A DNA stretch of 64,000 bases. Origin: Diphasiastrum complanatum (lineage: Eukaryota; Streptophyta; Lycopodiopsida; Lycopodiales; Lycopodiaceae). The DNA lies in the NCBI GenBank assembly GCA_029204225.1, contig CM055105.1:9643744-9707743 (forward strand), written 5' to 3'. Position 1 is the stretch's first letter; every line of letters begins with the position of its first letter. Positions 47,165 through 59,267 of the stretch are shown here, piece by piece. The notes under the pieces are model-generated. The model was given only the letters and a program-made list of their open reading frames with translations, ran no database searches and was not told where the DNA came from. A program made the position numbers and the translations under genes.

Positions 47165-49884
47165 TCAAAAGATTGGCGGTCCCACGCCAATTGCCACTCC
47201 ATGTTGTCTTGTCTGGTCTTCCCGTAGCTCTCCATTGATGGCGACCCAGACTTTATGAACTTCTCTGCCAATTTGTTCCATTTTCTTGAATCGAATTTTG
47301 TCAAAAAATGGTTGCGGCCGATAATCAAGCATGTTCTGTAGAAATCCGTACACATACCAACATTCAACTATGTCGACATGAAGTTTGTTGCTGATCGCCT
47401 TCTGATAGTAAAGCCTTGCCACATTGATGTAATCAATGGGTATGCTTAGGGGCTTATTTAGATCCAAAACTATTGGCGACAGATCTCTATCCCAGAAACA
47501 ATTTAAGGTAGAAAGGAATGCTATTAGGCCGCAATTATCTGCAAAGTACCTAATATGGCCATTCGGATTTGTATGATGTCTCCAGTAGAAATAGTTGCAA
47601 TTGGCTACAAAATCAGCTGCTGGATCATCGGTCTCAACTTTTTTAGGTAGAATTGGCCAATATATTTTATTACGAACCCTTTTTGGTGCAAATACTTCTC
47701 TGCGTCTTATGGGATAATATGTTGGATTGACCTGCATGTAAATTGGTGTCGCGATATATCTCTCAAAAGCATGTGCATTTTCCAACATCATAGCACATCG
47801 CCATTGAGGTTGCGACTCCAATGCTAACACTTTCTATTTGTGAGATTTACATATCGTGAAATCGGAAAGAGTGTACCCACCTTGGTCCTCCCAGTTTGGA
47901 TATGCTTTGTTAAACTCCTCTGACATTAACACCTGTCGGCCAGGATTCTTCGGCGTGATTCTGTTTCGTACCTCTGTAGTTGTGGTAAGTGTGGGTGGTG
48001 GAGGATTGGGTGTGGTTGTGAAAAGTTCACGGGGGAGGGTTGGGTATTTGCGGAGTAGATAAGCAGTGGATGGTGAATAAGGTCGAGTGTCAAGGTGGTG
48101 AGGTGATTATTCATGTGGTGGGGAGAGGGGTGTGTCATCGAGTGAGGGTGATGAGGCCTGATAGGTGGTGTTAGGTTGAGTGGCAGTGGGGTATTAGGCT
48201 CTTCAACTCAGATGCCTCATTCGTGGTTCGTGGTAGTACCCCCTTGTGTGCTTTGAGGTTCCACCATTGCCGAGTGATACCCTGGATTATCCCATTGTTG
48301 TTCTGTGTAGCGCGAAGGTCCAAGATCATCAGTTCCTATATCCTGTTGTCTATGGTATTTGGCATGTGTTTCTTCATGCTTTGTGTGTAATCTTGGTAGC
48401 TGTTAGCATAATGTTTTTAACTGTCCTTCTAGCTCTTCAATCCGTGTGTTATGCACAGTTTGATTTGCTAGAGTGGCCTGCTGCAATTGTTGTGCTTGCG
48501 TCTGGTTCGCCATCAGTACCTGAGTTAACTTCTGATAGGAAGCGAGAGGTATTATGGTGCCCTCCGGGATTGGTGGTGCTTGGAACTGGTTGAAATCAAT
48601 CCGTTGAATATTGCCCGTCATAGCGGCCTGTAAGTCCTTGTGGCTTCGTTGTTCACCTTCTAACTGTGTTTACAGGGTCTTGATGAGATCATCTCTACGT
48701 TGTAAGCGTGTTTGAACGTCCTTGTTATTTTGGTGCAGCACTTTGAGGTCAGGCATGAGTTTTTTAATTGAGTGACCTCTTGTTCTAATTATGTGGAATA
48801 AATCTGCCATTCTTTTACCTTGTTTGTCAACTACACGTTTTTCTCTTGCGAGAAGTTGCACCAATTCTGATACTCATTGATTGAAGAGTAAAGGTAATGC
48901 ATGGCATCACTTTGAGCATTGATGGCCCGTCGCACATTTTTTGGAAGGCACTACCACTCCCCAATAGGAGGATATTGTTGAGAGATAGGTGTGTAGGATG
49001 GTGGGAGATGATGTTGTGTGTTTTGATACAATGTGTGTACTGTTCATGATGGACGGATTGAGCAGATGGAGCATGTGATGTTCGAGTGATGGTGATAGGG
49101 ATTGGAGATGTGTCGGCAGTTGTGATCGGAGAAGTAGAAAGTATTGTGGAAGTGGTGGCGGTAGCGATAGTGGTGGGTGTAGGAAATGGTGTGGTGGTAG
49201 TAGGTGGCGTGTTAACAGTGAAAGTGAGAATTCTTCAATGTTGAAGGATGCGTCAAAGACATTTGGAAAATGCATTGGAGATTGCATAGAGGTGGTTGTG
49301 ACTGGTGCGGTGAAGAGTGGGAGTTTGTTTGTGGATACAATAGGGGGTGTAGTGGTGAGGGTGAGTGTGATGGGTAGTGTGACAGTGATGGTTGATGTGA
49401 TGGGAATTGATGAGATGGTGGTTTGCAGGTCACTTACCACGAATGACACAGGTGGGACACCAGGTTCAGCCTTAGAATGTCTCGTTGATGGATTTGACAT
49501 TGCAGTCAATTCTTTTTCAATGGCTTCCATGATTTTCACTGTTGAGTTGTCTTTAGGCATTGGATAGGGTGATTGTGCTGTGTCTCCCATTTCGTTGATA
49601 TTTTCATGCCGTTGGATGGTGGATTTGCGCAAGTGTTGTTTGCTACTGCTGGATGAGTCTTTATCTTGTGTGTGGCCCTCTGAATGTTCTTTTGTGTGTT
49701 GGCTATGGGCATGCTCTTTTAACCACTGTGACTTTAACTCTGCTTCCTTGCCTCGTGTGAATGACACTGGTGTGTTTCTGCTAATGATGTGGCACTGTTT
49801 CGGTGTTGGCCTGCTTGTTTCCTTTGCCTCTCCCCCTTTTATCCTCTTGGAGTGCTGAGCTCGTGTCGAGGTGGTATGTGGCAC
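47165..49884 (-). CDS. Extra 3' ORF of the gypsy element (decayed)
   Basis: About 900 codons lie between integrase and the polypurine tract, on the pol strand. From 49884 one frame runs to 48907, with the same frame resuming at 48864-48670, 48621-48403 and 48138-47926. Near 47975 the coding quality moves to another frame, continuing to 47165. Layout: a basic, Ser/Gln-rich start; a Thr/Pro/Ser-rich stretch (ITSTITVTLPITLTLTTTPP); Leu/Gln coiled-coil-like pieces (QQATLANQTVHNTRIEELEG); a His/Pro-rich spacer; and a compact C-terminal domain of about 270 residues (ENAHAFERYIATPIYMQV, YFYWRHHTNPNGHIRYFADN, DYINVARLYYQKAISNKL, GREVHKVWVAINGELRED). No membrane segment is evident, so env-like function is not supported. 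I know no family for it. Confidence 0.6.
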
Positions 49885-50900
49885 ATCTGGATATTCTCTT
49901 GCACTCGAGCGAGAATGCTAGAAAAGTCACCCAAGTAATGTTTGCTTACGAGCATATGCAGGAGATATCCGCACTTTGTGAGATGTTTTCTTGCTTTGAG
50001 CGCTGCACATAATTTGATACTTATCTTTTATGCCCACATGAAGTGGCGTGTAACGGATTCCTCCAAGCCAAATGATAGGGCAAATAAAGTGAGTAATGCA
50101 AGTAGGTCCGCCGTTGCCCTAAGTCCTAGATCCGAGATGAGTTTGATAGCATAACTGTAATTGTTGTTGATGGAGGTGTCACCGTATAATTTCTATCAAA
50201 AGATTGTCCTCTACCGTGCATAGGCTCTCCTTCATTCGGGAGCCCCAAGTGGTTTAGGATATGTGGTGATATAGGAATTGGATCCTCGTCGTTGCATCTA
50301 GGGATCCTGAATGTCTGGAGCTCATCATCAAATGTAGAATAAGCCGCAACACTAGACATTCATGTTGCACACCTGAGAAAAGTCGTGTGTTGAAGTTTAG
50401 CCGCTCCAAGAAAGGACGAGCCGCTGCTAGCTTTTTGGAAAAATCAATAAATGAGACCAAGTGAATTTCTGTAGTGCACCTGCTAGGTTTCATGTCTGAT
50501 AAAACACTTTGCTTAGTTCTAGGACTCCACAATATGAATAATATGCTGCCTGGTAGCTTATGCGAGTGGTCTTTTTTTTTTTTTTTTTTTGAAGAGAAAT
50601 TGATTCCTTGCAATCGATTGCAAGAATAAGTGATGCTAGCTTCAAACCGTAAGATAATTACTGTTTTGGGACATGATTATCACTGGTCATGCACGCTGTT
50701 ACCTGGAACCTATACAATAGTGATAGAAGTGAGGTAAATTTGCAAGAATTCAGACCTAAACTGTTCTAAGAAGTATTGATTGTTAAACATGCAGGCAATT
50801 CAACGAAAAAGGGTGTAAAAAATAAATTAAAGAAATGAACATTATCACAAAACGACAGAAATTACAAACATGCATGCACACACACATAACACACAATCAA
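49885..50900 (-). mobile_element. Spacer between integrase and extra ORF
   Basis: The minus-strand frames at 50613-50254 and 50359-50126 are short. A run of T at about 50572-50590 encodes an artefactual poly-Lys. Sequence at 49890-50150 looks coding-like in one frame with stops (LRATADLLALLTLFALSFGL) and may be the true start of the extra ORF. Otherwise untranslated. Confidence 0.4.
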
Positions 50901-51999
50901 TCAGTACTTATCTAAGAAATAACAGGGCTCATGATATCGTCGTAATCTACTCCTGTTCACTACCGTGTCCAGAGGGATGTCTTCGAGGGTTTTAAGTTCA
51001 GCGTAGCCCGAGGCAAAGATCTGATCAATGATATAGGGACCTTGGCCAGTAAACTTAAGTTTGTCCTTATGTACTTTCGTTTGATAGAGAAGGACTGTAT
51101 CTCCTTCTTTAAATTCTTTCAACTTAATATGGCGGTCATGCCAATCTTGTTGATGTCTTTTGTGCACTTGTTGTGCATGCACACTAATGACTCTTGTTTC
51201 GCAAAGCGTATGGAGGTGGAATAGCCTATGGACAAGGATCTGACTTTCGTCTAGTTTCAATTCGTAGGCTACCCATAAAGATGGGACGTAGAATTCTACA
51301 GGCATCACGACCTCTTGTCCTTACGTGAGTTGGAATGGTGTCGTGCCAATGGTCTTTTTGGGTGTTGTTCGATATGCCCATAAAGCATCATGTAATTTGA
51401 GCTCCCAATCCGACCGATTGGCTTCCACCGTCTTCGTGAGGATTTCGCATAGAACCTTATTCGTGGACTCAGGCTGCCCATTACATCTTGGGTAATATGG
51501 GGCACTTTCACGATGAACAACTAGGAAGGTCGACAACAAGTTTTAAATTACTGTGTTTAAAAAGTGCGTACCCCTGTCGCTGACAATTTTGAGTGGGCAA
51601 CCAAATCGTACAATGATCTGCTCATAAAGGAACTGAGTAGTGGTTTTGGCATCGGCGTTCTTTATTGCCCAAGCCTCTGCCCACTTTGTGCAATAATCTG
51701 TCGCCACGATAATATATCTTGCCTGTGTGAATCGTGCAACGGGACTGATTGGTCCTACATAATAAATATCCCATTTTGAAAAATGCTTGTTCCAATAAGA
51801 TGGGAGTGAAAGGCATATAATCTGAAAATTGTGGCCTTTTGGCTCTTTGGCACACATCACAAGCCTTTACAAAGTTATGAGTGTCCTTAAGTAGCGAAGG
51901 CCAACAATACCTAGCTAGTAAGATCTTTCTAGCTATGTTTTCCGAGGCGAAGTGTCCACCACCAACTCCTTTGTGTAGCAAGGATATGATGATGTGCAA
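50901..51999 (-). mobile_element. Gypsy integrase
   Basis: Minus strand. The HHCC region has GGGHFASENIARK and CDVCQRAKRPQ. The core has WDIYYVGPISPVARF, then IIVATDYCTKWAEAWA, IVSDRGTHFLN and a NGQPESTNKVL block holding the third acidic residue. The C-terminal module has FKEGDTVLLY and KFTGQGPYIIDQIF with RLRRYHEP. Three frames are needed (51999, 51539 and 51308 starts). No chromodomain follows, which fits the Athila/Tat side of the gypsy tree. The copy is inactive. Confidence 0.92.
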
Positions 52000-53641
52000 G
52001 TTTTGTTCATGAGGTAAAGTAACACTCGATGATCTGTGAAAAATAAAAAGGGTTTACCTAGAAGATAATGTTGAAACTTCTGGATGGCATAAATCATCGC
52101 TAATGCTTCCCTCTCGGTTGTAGTGTAGTTCATTTCCGTAGATGTTAATTGCCTACTAAGAAAACGAATTGAATAGTCCTTCTTGTACTCTCCTGGTTGA
52201 GTTAGCACTGCACCGATGGCAAACTTTGATGCATCAGTGTGGACATGAAACTCCTTCATGTAATCTGGAGCTCGCAAGATAGGAGCAGTTGTCAAGGCAT
52301 GTTTGAGTACTTGGAAGGCCTTTCTATATTCATCCGTCCACTTAGGATTTTTATGGTCACTCTATATATCCATCATGCCTTACTAGCAAAATCGTGAACA
52401 TGGCAACGATAGTGATTAACGTGACCCATAAAATAATAAGCGTCTTGGACCATTTTAGATTCTGGCCTCTCAACGATGACTTTGATCTTCTTGGGTCGGT
52501 GGCAATACCATTGCGCGATACAATGTGATCAAGTACGATGCCGTGGGTGACCCATATCTAACATTTTTCAGGATTAAGAGAAATACCATACCTCTGGCAT
52601 CGTATGAAAATATGTTGGAGTACGGCCAAGTGCATGGATTCTTCCGAGTGCACCCCAAGGTCATCAAGATAGATCTCAAGATTATAAAATGAGATCATAA
52701 AATGCTACCTGCATGACACGTTGGAAGGTACATGGTGCATTGCACAATCCAAATGGCATAACACGCCAACAGAAGATACCCCATTCCGTAGCAAAAGCCG
52801 TTTTAAGTTGGTCTTCTTCAGTGATAACAACTAAGTTGTATCCATTGAAGCCATCCAGGAAGGAGTAAATTTTATCTCGAGCTAGGTTTTGTAATATGGA
52901 TTCGCCATACGGGATTGGAAAATGATCTCTTTCTGTGAAAGCGTTTAATTTTCAATAGTCAACACAGATACGAAACTTTCCATTCTTCTTTGGGACCACA
53001 ATGATAGGTGATACCCAGTCTGTATATTCCACCTCGTAGATGAAACCTGCCTCCAAGAGCTTTTGGAGTTCTTCTTTGATGCGTGCTCTATAGATCGGAT
53101 TACAACAATAAGGTCTACTGGCATGGGGTTTAGCATCCTTCTTTAATGGGATTCTATGTAGGGCAACCGAAGGATCTATCCCCTTCATGTCCTTGTAGTT
53201 CCATGCGAAGTTATAATGATATTTTCTAAGGAGTTTCTCTAAGGCCAGACGTTGTTCGATGTTGAGGTGTGTTCCAATATGGACAAACTTTTCCTTTGCC
53301 TCATCAGGCTCTTGAAGATTTAATGCTATGGTTTGAGCAGGGCCATCATATGGCTCATTCCCCTTTGGCTCCCGTTGAGTTTGAGGCAGGTACATAGTTA
53401 CACCTTTAATGGTGAAGTCCTTGAAATGGTTGGGCACATCAATTTTGTCAGGGGTGTAGGGTTTCTTAGTCCTGGCCTTAGGTGGACCTTTAGGGGTCCT
53501 AGCTGTGTGGCTTGTGGACCTAGAGGATTGTACTTCGCCAGGGGTTTCTCGAGCTATCGTGAGATCGCGAGGAGGGTCCACCTCTATAATCTTTTTCATT
53601 TTCTCGCGAATAGCTTGCTTAGTAGTTGGTTTCACATGCAC
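51933..53641 (-). mobile_element. Gypsy reverse transcriptase and RNase H
   Basis: Minus strand from 53641. The protease-RT linker leads to FAWNYKDMKGIDPSVALHRI, then EAGFIYEVEYTDWVSPIIVV and PKKNGKFRICVDY. After frame changes come DGFNGYNLVV, FATEWGIFCWRVMPFGLCNA and the catalytic IYLDDLGVHSEE. RNase H follows at 52295 with FHVHTDASKFAIGAVLTQPG, FLSRQLTSTEMNYTTTEREA and FFTDHRVLLYL. All catalytic motifs are recognisable, but the frames are broken at several points near 52950, 52680 and 52400. Confidence 0.93.
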
Positions 53642-53814
53642 CTTGTGAATGGTCGTTTTGTGTGGCTTGGACGCTTGAGGGACTTCAGTTAAGATTGTGT
53701 CATCTATAGCATAGATAGATTCATTATCACGTATCTCCCATTTGTATATCAGTCATTTGACATGATATATTTTACTTCGGTCCAGTTTGGCTGTAGCAAT
53801 GCTAGCCTTAGAAT

Positions 53815-54509
53815 CTATCTCTCAGACCTTCTCAGGGAGCGCAGAATAGCTACATCTGTAATATCGGCCATGTCGGAGTCAGTATCAAACTCTTGAGAGC
53901 ATAAAAAACTCTCATCGTCGATATACAAGGTTATTGATTCGTCAAAAGGTAGCCAAGCAACATGAAGCAAGTCCTCGTTGTGGGGTTGAATGTTAACATA
54001 ACTGACATTGAAGATAAGAGTATCCAAATCAGTTGGTTCAATGGTAGATTCATCGCTATCAGTGTGATGTGTATTGACCTCGCAATGTTCCACATTGACA
54101 CAATCGATCGTTGCCAAGTTGTGGCTCCAGTTGATGATATCTGTAGCCTTGGTATAGTGGCCCTTCTCTTTGATGTCATGGTAATTTTCCAGAATAGGCT
54201 CTATGGTAGAGGATCCGTATTCGGTGATGCGTGCGGGTTTGATCTTGCCAGTAGAGTCGATGGTGACTGATGTTTCTTGATTGCCAAATGTAATGCGCTC
54301 TCTATTCCAATCATGCACTATGCGTGCGTTAGAGAGCCGTGGCCTACCTAGGAGTAATTCATAGGGATAGGCATTGCTAGGGATATCTAGCACTACCAAA
54401 TCTAGCGTGAAGCTCAAACCTCCGAGTTTCAACCTTATGTCTGATATTAGGCCTAATGGTTTTACCACACTTTGATCTGCCATTCGAAGTTGACAGTTTG
54501 GCTGTTTTA
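53815..54509 (-). mobile_element. Gypsy protease end and linker
   Basis: Minus-strand frame with MADQSVVKPLGLISDIRL and AYPYELLLGRPRL, the second half of a gypsy aspartic protease (the flap and ILG-like end). The catalytic Asp-Ser/Thr-Gly would lie upstream and is not seen. Upstream sequence is separated by the copia insertion at 54510-60004 and resumes at 60010. An acidic spacer leads toward RT. Confidence 0.8.
54505..54509. repeat. Target-site duplication TTTTA (left)
   Basis: TTTTA directly before the copia LTR at 54510. The same five bases follow the other LTR at 60005-60009. Confidence 0.9.
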
Positions 54510-55236
54510 TGTCAGAAATGGTAAACTCCTGCAACTTTATCGCAAAACGAACACGAAGCAAAGGTCAAATGGAGAAGAATTCATGAAAGTCAAGAAGGAT
54601 TCACGAATCATTTGCAAATCGCAAACATACCTCTTGGACCGCAAGAACCGCAAAGCAACGCAAAACGAAAAGGCATGAAAGAAACGAAAGGAAACGAAAC
54701 AAACCAAAGAGAATCTTTTGCGCTGCCAACTGGCAGCTCAACGGGCTTGGAGTCTTAGCCTTCACGCCCAGCTGAAACGGGTGGCAACGATTGAGAGTAA
54801 TTAATTAGTTGATTAGCATTAACTGGTCTTGTAATTCTCTGTTTAGCTATCTTGTAAACTCCACACCGTGGAGATAAAACCAATGTTTTTGGATCAAACA
54901 CACACTGAGTATGTGTGTGAGTAGAGAAGAAAAGAAAAAGACTAGAAATAAAAAAGTTGTGCATGGAAGTCTGCCAACGAGCAAAACACAACGAAAGACT
55001 GAGCATCAGGCCATCAACGAGCGAGACACTGATGATCTCGCCCTAAAAATCAAACTGATAATTGATTGCTCTATTTTTGTGCATCTCCTTGTCTTACACT
55101 ATCTTGATTGCTAGAATAGAATCTGTTCTGTGATGAGTAGTCACGTGTCTAGGTTCATGTGAAGCTTCCGCACAAAAGAAAATTTCAAAAGAAACAAAAT
55201 TGTTCGTGACAATGAAACAAAAACCGTTTCGTGACA
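54510..55236 (+). mobile_element. 5' LTR of nested copia
   Basis: 727 bp, from TGTCAGAAATGG to GTTTCGTGACA. It ends one base before the PBS. Contains the palindrome TCCACACCGTGGA (54857-54869), shared with the 3' LTR. Confidence 0.92.
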
Positions 55237-55248
55237 TGGTATCAGAGC
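55237..55248 (+). other. Copia primer-binding site (iMet-tRNA type)
   Basis: TGGTATCAGAGC immediately after the 5' LTR. Confidence 0.95.
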
Positions 55249-55299
55249 CACAGGTTATCACTACTGATATTTAAGCAGTGATTATCTAGACAACACAAT

Positions 55300-56225
55300 A
55301 TGGCTATAACAATCCAGACAAGAATAACAATCAGTCTTGATGGCAAAAATTACAGAATCTGGAAATTAAAAATTAAAACACTTCTGAAGGGCGAAGGAAT
55401 TTGGTCGGTGACCAAACTCTCAGAGATGCAGCCTCTAGAGGGAGATCCGAGGAGAGCTGAATGGATAAAAAAAGATGAGCATGCAATGGCGATCATCGTT
55501 TCATCCATAAACAAAAATCTACTCATGTAGATTGAAGACTGCAAAAATAGCCGTGCAACATGGGAAAGATTGAAACAGAAGTATGAAGTGAGGACTACAG
55601 CTTCAGTCATGCACCTTCACAATCAGTTGCAATCAATACGATGGGATAACAATAAGTTAGATCAGCACGTTGAGAAGATAAGAACGATCTTCACTCAGCT
55701 CGTTGCATCAAGACAGCAGCACCAGGTCCCAACACTACAACAGCTGATGTACTTCATGAAATCTCTACCGATGTCCTATCAGCCTTTGAGAATGCTCATA
55801 CTGAGTCTACCAAATATGACGTTGACAAAGCAGTCAGTCTTGTCGCTGATGAGAGACTGATGAGGGACAAAGGAGAGGGAAGCAGTGATCAAGAGAAGGC
55901 TCTCTTCACGAAAGGAAAGAAGAAAAAGAAGAACAAGCCAAGATTCGAGAAGATGAAGTCCTCGAATCAACAATCTTCTTCTTGTGATCACTGTCACAAA
56001 CTAGGCCATACGGCCAACAAATACTGGCTCAATCCAACAATACCTTGCATGCACTGCAAGAAGAAAGGGCACTCTATGCACGATTGGAGATTCAACCCAA
56101 AAAGAAAAAACAAAGCTGAAAAGGCAAATGTTGCAAAATCATCCAAGGATGCAAATAGAGGTGATGAAGCCTTCACGATACTCGATGAAGCTTCAATGAG
56201 TACACCGAACAAGACTATGATGTAG
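55300..56225 (+). mobile_element. gag of nested copia
   Basis: Starts MAITIQTRITISLDGKNYRI and continues through WKLKIKTLLKGEG, a stop at 55528, then WERLKQKYEV and LHNQLQSIRW to a frame change near 55850. Two zinc knuckles follow, CDHCHKLGHTANKY and CMHCKKKGHSMHDW. In both the fourth ligand Cys is replaced (Tyr, Trp). A lysine-rich patch (KGKKKKKNKPRF) precedes them. Confidence 0.92.
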
Positions 56226-57480
56226 TCATTGATTCAGGAGCGACATCTCACATCACCTGCAACAAGAAAATCTTGATCGACTTCAGAGAACTCAAAAACA
56301 ACAAAGCTGTGATTCTAGGTGATGGGAGCAGACACGATGTCAAAGGCATCGACACTCTACAACTGCGAACACTGTCAGGTCCAGCAGAGTTTTCAGGAGC
56401 ACTCTACATGCCTACATTAAGAAAAGATCTGCTATCAGTCTCCAAGGTGGCAGATCCTAGAATTTGAGTTTTAGCAACACATGTTGCATGATCGAGAAAA
56501 TGACAAACAAGTTGCTGACGGTCGGATGCAGAGAAGGAGACCTCTACCAGGCCAAGATAATCAGCAACTCTGATAGCATATTAAATGCATCAGAAAATGA
56601 AGATCATTTCTGGCATAGGAGAATGTATCATCTGAACATGTAGAGCCTATATGACATGTGCAAGAAAGACATCATCACAGGTCTCAAGATATCAAGGCCC
56701 AAAACTGATTTCTGCGAAGCCTGTCAGAAAGGCAAACAACATCGGAATCCATTCACACATGAGGGAAGAAGAGCCAAGGAAGTTCTTGAGCGTGTCCACT
56801 CTGATGTCTGTGGACCAATGAAGATGGATTAGCTCTTAGATTTGAGGTATTTTTTGACGTTCATAGATGGTTACAGCCAGATGACCATGATCTACTACCT
56901 AAAGGAGAAATCTAAAGTGTTTAATTCTTTCAAGAAGTTTGTGGCATTTGTAGAGTGACACAACTCAAAGAAGATTCAAATCATTAGATCTGACAATGGA
57001 GGTGAATATAAAAGCAAAGAAATTTCAAGATTCTGCAAAAAACAAGGGATAGAATACCAGTTCACTCCTGTATACACAATAGAATACAATGGTGTCACAG
57101 AAAGAAGAAACAAAATGCTAGTTGAAGGAGCCAGATGCATGATGGCACATGCTCGATTGCCAAGTCAATTCTAGGCTGAGGCAATAGCTACAACAGTACA
57201 CCTGCAGAACAGATCAACAATGACAACACTGGAAGATAAGACACCTTACGAAATGTGGACAAGTAGAAAGCCTAATCTATATGTACGCGTGCTCGGATGT
57301 GTAGCATACAAGCACATAAAAAAAGAAAAAAAAAACAAGCTCGATGACAAATTAGAGTAAACGATCATGGTTGAGTACTCAAATGGATCAGAAGTGTACA
57401 GACTCTATGATCCAACCACGAAAAAAGTTGTTTCGAACAGAGATGTGAAGTTTGATGAGTCCACACACTGCTGTTTATTC
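56222..57480 (+). mobile_element. Protease and integrase of nested copia
   Basis: Protease site VIDSGATSHIT is intact at about 56227-56260. Pre-integrase has HRRMYHLN and CEACQKGKQHRN. The integrase core has HSDVCGP, YFLTFIDGYSQM, IIRSDNGGEYKSK and NGVTERRNKML, so all three acidic residues remain. FGCVAYKH-type and TIMVEYSNGSEVYRLYDP segments end the domain. At least six in-frame stops interrupt it (for example near 56640, 56830, 56955 and 57175). Confidence 0.92.
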
Positions 57481-57689
57481 AAGAGGGAGATCGAGGATAG
57501 ACATCAAATCAGAATGTAGAGCCACAAACTCCAGAGTAGCAGGAAGCAGAAGATCAACCCCATGAACAAGAAATATTTGAGCAGTGACGAAACGAACCTA
57601 GAAGGTCAACAAGACAAAGAAGACCTCCAGATCGGTACGCTGACAATCTTCAATGGAGCAAAGACACGTAGTTCGAGTACTGCAGCTTT

Positions 57690-59240
57690 GCTGAAGAGCC
57701 AACAACATATCAAGAAGCTATATAGAGTCTAGAGGGAGAATTCTGGAAGCAGGCAATGTCAGAGGAGATCGAGTTGATGAGGTGAAATGAGGCATGGACA
57801 TTAGAACCACTGCCAAAAAACAGAAAAATCGTCGACTACAAGTGGATATACAAGAAGAAGATGAAATTAGATGGCACCATTGGCCGCTACAAGGCAAGGC
57901 TTGTCGCAAAGGGCTACACACAGAGATATGGCATTGATTATTTCGACACATATTTGTCGATGGTCAAGATGACAAGCATAAGACTACTCCTTGCATATGC
58001 CACACAACACAATCTGGAAATTCATGAGATTGATGTGAAGACAGTCTTTCTCCACGAAGATCTATCATGAAGCATCCTGAAGGATTTGAAGACCCCGACA
58101 ATAGAAAATATGTCTGTCGGCTGCAGAGATGCATCTATGGTCTAAAGCAGACATCACGAGCTTGATATAAGAAGCTCGATGGTCTTTAGAAGTCTCTAGA
58201 CTTCAATCCTACACAACCGGACTGTAATGTCTACATAAAAAGAGTAGGAAAAGATTTTGTGATACTGACTATTTTTGTGGATAATCCACTGATGATAGGA
58301 AATTCCTTAATGCTAATCTAAAACACGAAGTGTCAGATTTCTGAAAGCTATGAAATCACAAATCTTGGAGAAGCCACAAAATACCTCGGGCTGGAGATCA
58401 GAAGAGATCGAACAAAGGGCAAAATACACTTGAGTCAGTCTGAATATGCCAGAAAGGTGCTCAAGCAGTATCACATGATGGACTGCAAAGAAAAGGCCAC
58501 ACCAATGATAGCTGGAGCCAAGCTGACGAAGCAGGATTGTCCAAAAATGGAAGAGGAAGAACAAAAGATGGCAGGTATACCCTACCAAAACCTAATCGGT
58601 AGCATGATGTACCTTACAATTTGTATCAGACCCAATGTAGCTTTCTCTGTTTACGCCTTAAGCTAATTCTCTTCCAATCCTGACATGGCACATTGGCAAA
58701 TGGAAAAACGAATTCTACAATATTTGAAGGGTACCTAGAATATGGGACTAACCTATAGAGCTAAAAAGAAAAGAAAAGAATTCAAGTTGCACCTCTACAG
58801 TGATGCAAGCTGGACTAGCTGCAAAGATGACAACAAGTCCATAGATGGAGGATGTACCATAGCATGCGAAGCTGCAATCAGCTGGATATGCAAAAGCAAA
58901 CCTTGGTAGCTCAATCCTCTTGCGAAGCTGAATATGTCACAGCTTCAAAAGTGGCGAACGAGGTAGTGTGGCTACAGATGATGCTGGAAGCAATTGGCAA
59001 AAGGAGGGCCATGCATAATGATGATGGACTCTTAGAGTGCCATTTATCTGTCCCAGGATCTTGTCTTCCATTCAAAGACAAAATACATACCTCTGAAGTA
59101 TCATCACATTTGAGATTTAATCTCGAAAGGAGAGCTCTAGGTCCAGTACATAAAATCAAAAACTATGATTGCAGATCTGCTCACGAAGCCGCTCGACAAG
59201 CCACTCTTTGCCAAGCAAAGAAAGACAATTGGATTAAATG
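57690..59240 (+). mobile_element. RT and RNase H of nested copia
   Basis: RT begins NEAWTLEPL, then YKARLVAKGYTQRYGIDYF, LEIHEIDVKTVFLHEDL, RCIYGLKQ and the active-site region ILTIFVDNPLMIG, where the second Asp of YVDD is Asn. Later segments are ATKYLGLEIRRD, YQNLIGSMMYLT, ILQYLKGT, LYSDASW and SSCEAEYV. Frame changes and stops are frequent. The missing catalytic Asp alone would inactivate the enzyme. Confidence 0.92.
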
Positions 59241-59267
59241 TGCAAAACTGCAAGGTTCAAGAGGGAG

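Noticed and set aside
47165-47830. Envelope-like glycoprotein at the 3' end of the gypsy element
   Set aside because: Position fits, but no signal peptide, membrane-spanning segment or furin-like site is visible.
48246-49567. Plus-strand frames of 92-115 codons
   Set aside because: They lie antisense to the extra gypsy ORF, whose strand agrees with pol.
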